Below are positions 62,331 to 64,000 of a stretch of DNA of 64,000 nt, piece after piece (positions within the stretch are counted from its first letter, which is position 1; the number at the start of each line of letters is the position of its first letter). The notes under the pieces were generated by a model. That model was not told the origin of the DNA and searched no databases. It saw only the letters and a program-made list of their open reading frames with translations. A program made the translations under genes and the position numbers. Origin of the DNA: Colius striatus (lineage: Eukaryota; Chordata; Aves; Coliiformes; Coliidae); assembly GCF_028858725.1 (NCBI RefSeq), contig NC_084774.1, positions 4,934,001 through 4,998,000 on the forward strand, given 5' to 3'.

Positions 62331-62340
62331 TGTCGGGGAG

Positions 62341-62370
62341 ATGGCGAGGCCCTCGGCCCCGACCTGGTAG
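62341..62370 (+). CDS. Nine-codon upstream ORF in candidate 5' UTR
   Basis: GAGATGG has G at -3 and G at +4, a strong initiation context. The frame reads MARPSAPTW then TAG. If the candidate first exon is real, this uORF would be met first by scanning ribosomes and could reduce translation of the main frame. The peptide itself resembles nothing known. It depends wholly on the transcription start being upstream of 62341. Confidence 0.3.
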   Translation: MARPSAPTW

Positions 62371-62634
62371 AGCCGCGCAAGGCCCACCCTCTCGGCTTCG
62401 CCGCAGCGGCACCGAGCGCGGGCAGCGGCCGCCGGCGTGAGCGCATCGCCCGTCGTGTATCGTGTGCCCCCCCCCGAGCCCCGCCGTGGTACGGTCGGCG
62501 GGAAGGAGCCGCGGCGGCGGGGCGGCGCGCGGCACTGTGCCGGCGGCTCCCGCGGGGCGAGGGCGGGCAGGGGCCGCTGCTCCGCGCCGCGTCCCGCCGC
62601 ATCCCACCGACACCCTCCGCCGCGCTCCTGCTCG

Positions 62635-64000
62635 GTGAGTGCCGCTGCCCTCCGTCCCGCCTGTTCCCGCCGCAGCTCCGGGGCCGGCGGTGACCCCGGC
62701 TGGGCTGCCGATGGACTCCGCGGGGCTGCCTCTTGCGAGCGGGAGCGCGTTTTCCCGGGGGTCTGGCTGCAAAGGACTTATTGCCCTCTTTATTATTTAT
62801 TTTTTGCCCTTCGGTCTTTTCCTTTCCCTCTGCTCACTGTTTTCTTTGCGGTTTCTCCGCTCCCCCCCCGCCCCGATCCTCGCTTTCCCTTGTTAAGCGG
62901 AGATGTCGGCACCTGCGGGATTGGAAACTAGTGCGTGTGAAAGCAGCTGCTGGGTGAAATCCCCATCGCGCTGCTGCCGCGGGGCCGGGGCTGTCTCCGG
63001 GGCTGAGCCCCGTCGGCGGGTCCCGCTGCGGTGCTCGGGACACCTGTAACGTGGGGTCCCGGGCGGCGGCGGGGCTCGGGGCAATATCTGCGGAGTGACT
63101 CGAACCATCGCGAGTTACTTTGTGTTTCTTGCCAAGAGAGAAGCGCTCGGCTCCCCTGGGAGAGGGTTCTGTCGGGCGCATTGGAAGCTAATTAAGACGC
63201 TTCGTAGCCGTAAAGTAGGCTGAATAATGAGACCGAGCGGCTCCCGCGACGGCTCGAGCTGCCAAGGGGCTTCAGAACACGCCTCTCTGCATGATAATGT
63301 TCGCCCAACGAGCTCCTCAAAGACAGTTTTATAGCGTTTCGGGATGTTATCTATCGCAAATATGTTCGGGTTGGTGATTTCTAGCAGTATTCGAGGTGAT
63401 GTATGGAACTCCAGTTTTCAGTCCCGGCTGCTGTCGGGACGGCTCCGCTGCCCCTGTGCCAAGCCAATGGCAAGTTCTGGCAGCGCGTTTGGGAGGGTTC
63501 CTGTGATTAGAGAACCTGGGAGGCTGAGACATAAACTGCCTGTACGAGGAGAGCGTGGATGGGCGCCGTTGTTCTGCCGCCGGTGCTGCTGGCCGTGTTC
63601 CCGGGTCGGTGCTTGGGCACGGGGTGCGGCTCTGGGCTGGCGCTGGGCTGCCGGCCCCGGGGCTCTCCCGTCTTGCAGCGGCCGTTCTCGCCTCCCGACT
63701 CTTCCCCCACCCCAGGCTTCGGCGGAGACTCAAGTCGATAACATCACGATTGATTTTTTAGCTTACTTTCGAGGCTAGAAAAATAAAACAAACCCAGCCC
63801 CTGCTGTTTTTGCCATCGGGGCACTCGTGGGCATCTTTCCTCCGCGGCGGGGCCGGTGCGGGGCTGTGCCGGGCTCTCTCGCAGCTGGCAGGGGCTGTGC
63901 GAGCATTCGGGCTGGGAGCTGCTCTGCGCCTCAGCGTCCAGGCTGAGCCTGTTTTCTCTGGCTTTGAGCAACACTGGCTGTCACCTCGGCTGAGCAGTCA
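62635..64000 (+). other. Presumed start of the first intron
   Basis: After the donor, CpG-rich segments alternate with a T-rich tract (62780-62850). Open frames of up to 144 codons cross the region on both strands, but none shows a recognisable domain and no matching acceptor-exon-donor unit was found. I cannot exclude a further exon or a second start site near 63.4-63.75 kb, where CpG density rises again. Confidence 0.4.

Larger units (their letters stand above)
62285..62634 (+). other. Candidate non-coding first exon of an unidentified gene
   Basis: The exon end is supported by CTGCTCG|GTGAGTGCC, a good donor, at 62634/62635. The start is a guess set just after the GC boxes. The only ATG in this segment is at 62341, in strong Kozak context, but it opens a nine-codon frame (MARPSAPTW) ending in TAG at 62370. 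The main start codon would therefore lie in a downstream exon outside the window. Direction rightward is inferred from the donor and from the intron-like T-rich sequence that follows. The gene cannot be named. Confidence 0.4.
61960..63950. promoter_or_regulatory. CpG island promoter
   Basis: About 2 kb of GC-rich DNA with very frequent CpG, in strong contrast to the preceding 61 kb. Islands of this size in vertebrates usually mark the promoter and first exon of a gene. The core at 62.05-62.64 kb has overlapping GC boxes, a G-quadruplex motif and splice donors on both strands. The 3' flank (62.76-62.90 and 63.1-63.4 kb) alternates T-rich and CpG-rich segments, as in the start of a first intron. 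Long open frames cross the island on both strands, as expected for stop-poor GC-rich DNA, and are not taken as genes. The gene itself is not identifiable. Confidence 0.9.

Noticed and set aside
61629..62693. 354-codon plus-strand open frame through the CpG island, with 229- and 232-codon frames overlapping it on both strands
   Set aside because: GC-rich islands are poor in stop codons. The predicted protein is R/G/P/A-rich, has no domain, and is matched by equally long frames antisense. The better reading is promoter plus non-coding first exon.
62711..62896. Sixty-one-codon frame (MDSAGLPLASGS..) with a hydrophobic middle just after the candidate donor
   Set aside because: The hydrophobic part comes from the T-rich intron-like tract. 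The ATG has a weak context (C at -3) and lies after a good donor, so it is probably intronic.
1..64000. CRISPR arrays, prokaryotic operons, endogenous retrovirus with paired LTRs, rRNA or tRNA genes
   Set aside because: None was seen. The sequence texture is vertebrate nuclear DNA, no regularly spaced repeats with unique spacers occur, and no LTR pair or gag/pol-like frame was recognised.

Overview
The window looks like nuclear DNA of a bird. The main evidence is a set of CR1 LINE fragments whose 3' ends carry the avian form (a GGTTGGACT..ATGATCTTAAAGGTC..TTCCAACC block followed by ATTCTATG-type repeats). Also consistent are MIR-like and very old CR1 relics, a CpG-poor AT-leaning background, and one sharp CpG island. 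Nothing bacterial or viral was seen. The CR1 type does not let me name the species.

Layout: positions 1-164 are mostly a CTCCT pentanucleotide array. From about 165 to 61,900 the sequence is non-coding. I found no exon with a recognisable protein and no RNA gene. The only recognisable coding relics belong to CR1: 8466-9470 (minus, endonuclease part fused to the distal RT part), 17079-17517 (minus, 3' tail), 39318-39691 (plus), 50430-51031 (plus, RT core joined to the 3' tail), 54641-55010 (minus) and 59521-60264 (plus, old). A much older CR1-like piece lies at 32437-32715, and MIR-like SINE pieces lie near 16.3 kb and 61.2 kb. The rest is unique DNA with short tandem duplications, simple repeats, hairpins and AT-rich blocks that could be conserved non-coding elements.

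From about 61,960 to 63,950 a strong CpG island holds paired GC boxes, a G-quadruplex motif, a splice donor on the plus strand after 62634 and another on the minus strand at 62067. The best reading is the promoter and non-coding first exon of a gene that runs rightward out of the window, possibly as a bidirectional promoter. The gene cannot be named because no protein-coding exon is visible.

The least explained observation is a 60-bp sequence present twice, 2.6 kb apart (30179-30238 and 32766-32825), with 57 of 60 bases identical and no gaps. No complete new biological system can be supported from this sequence alone.
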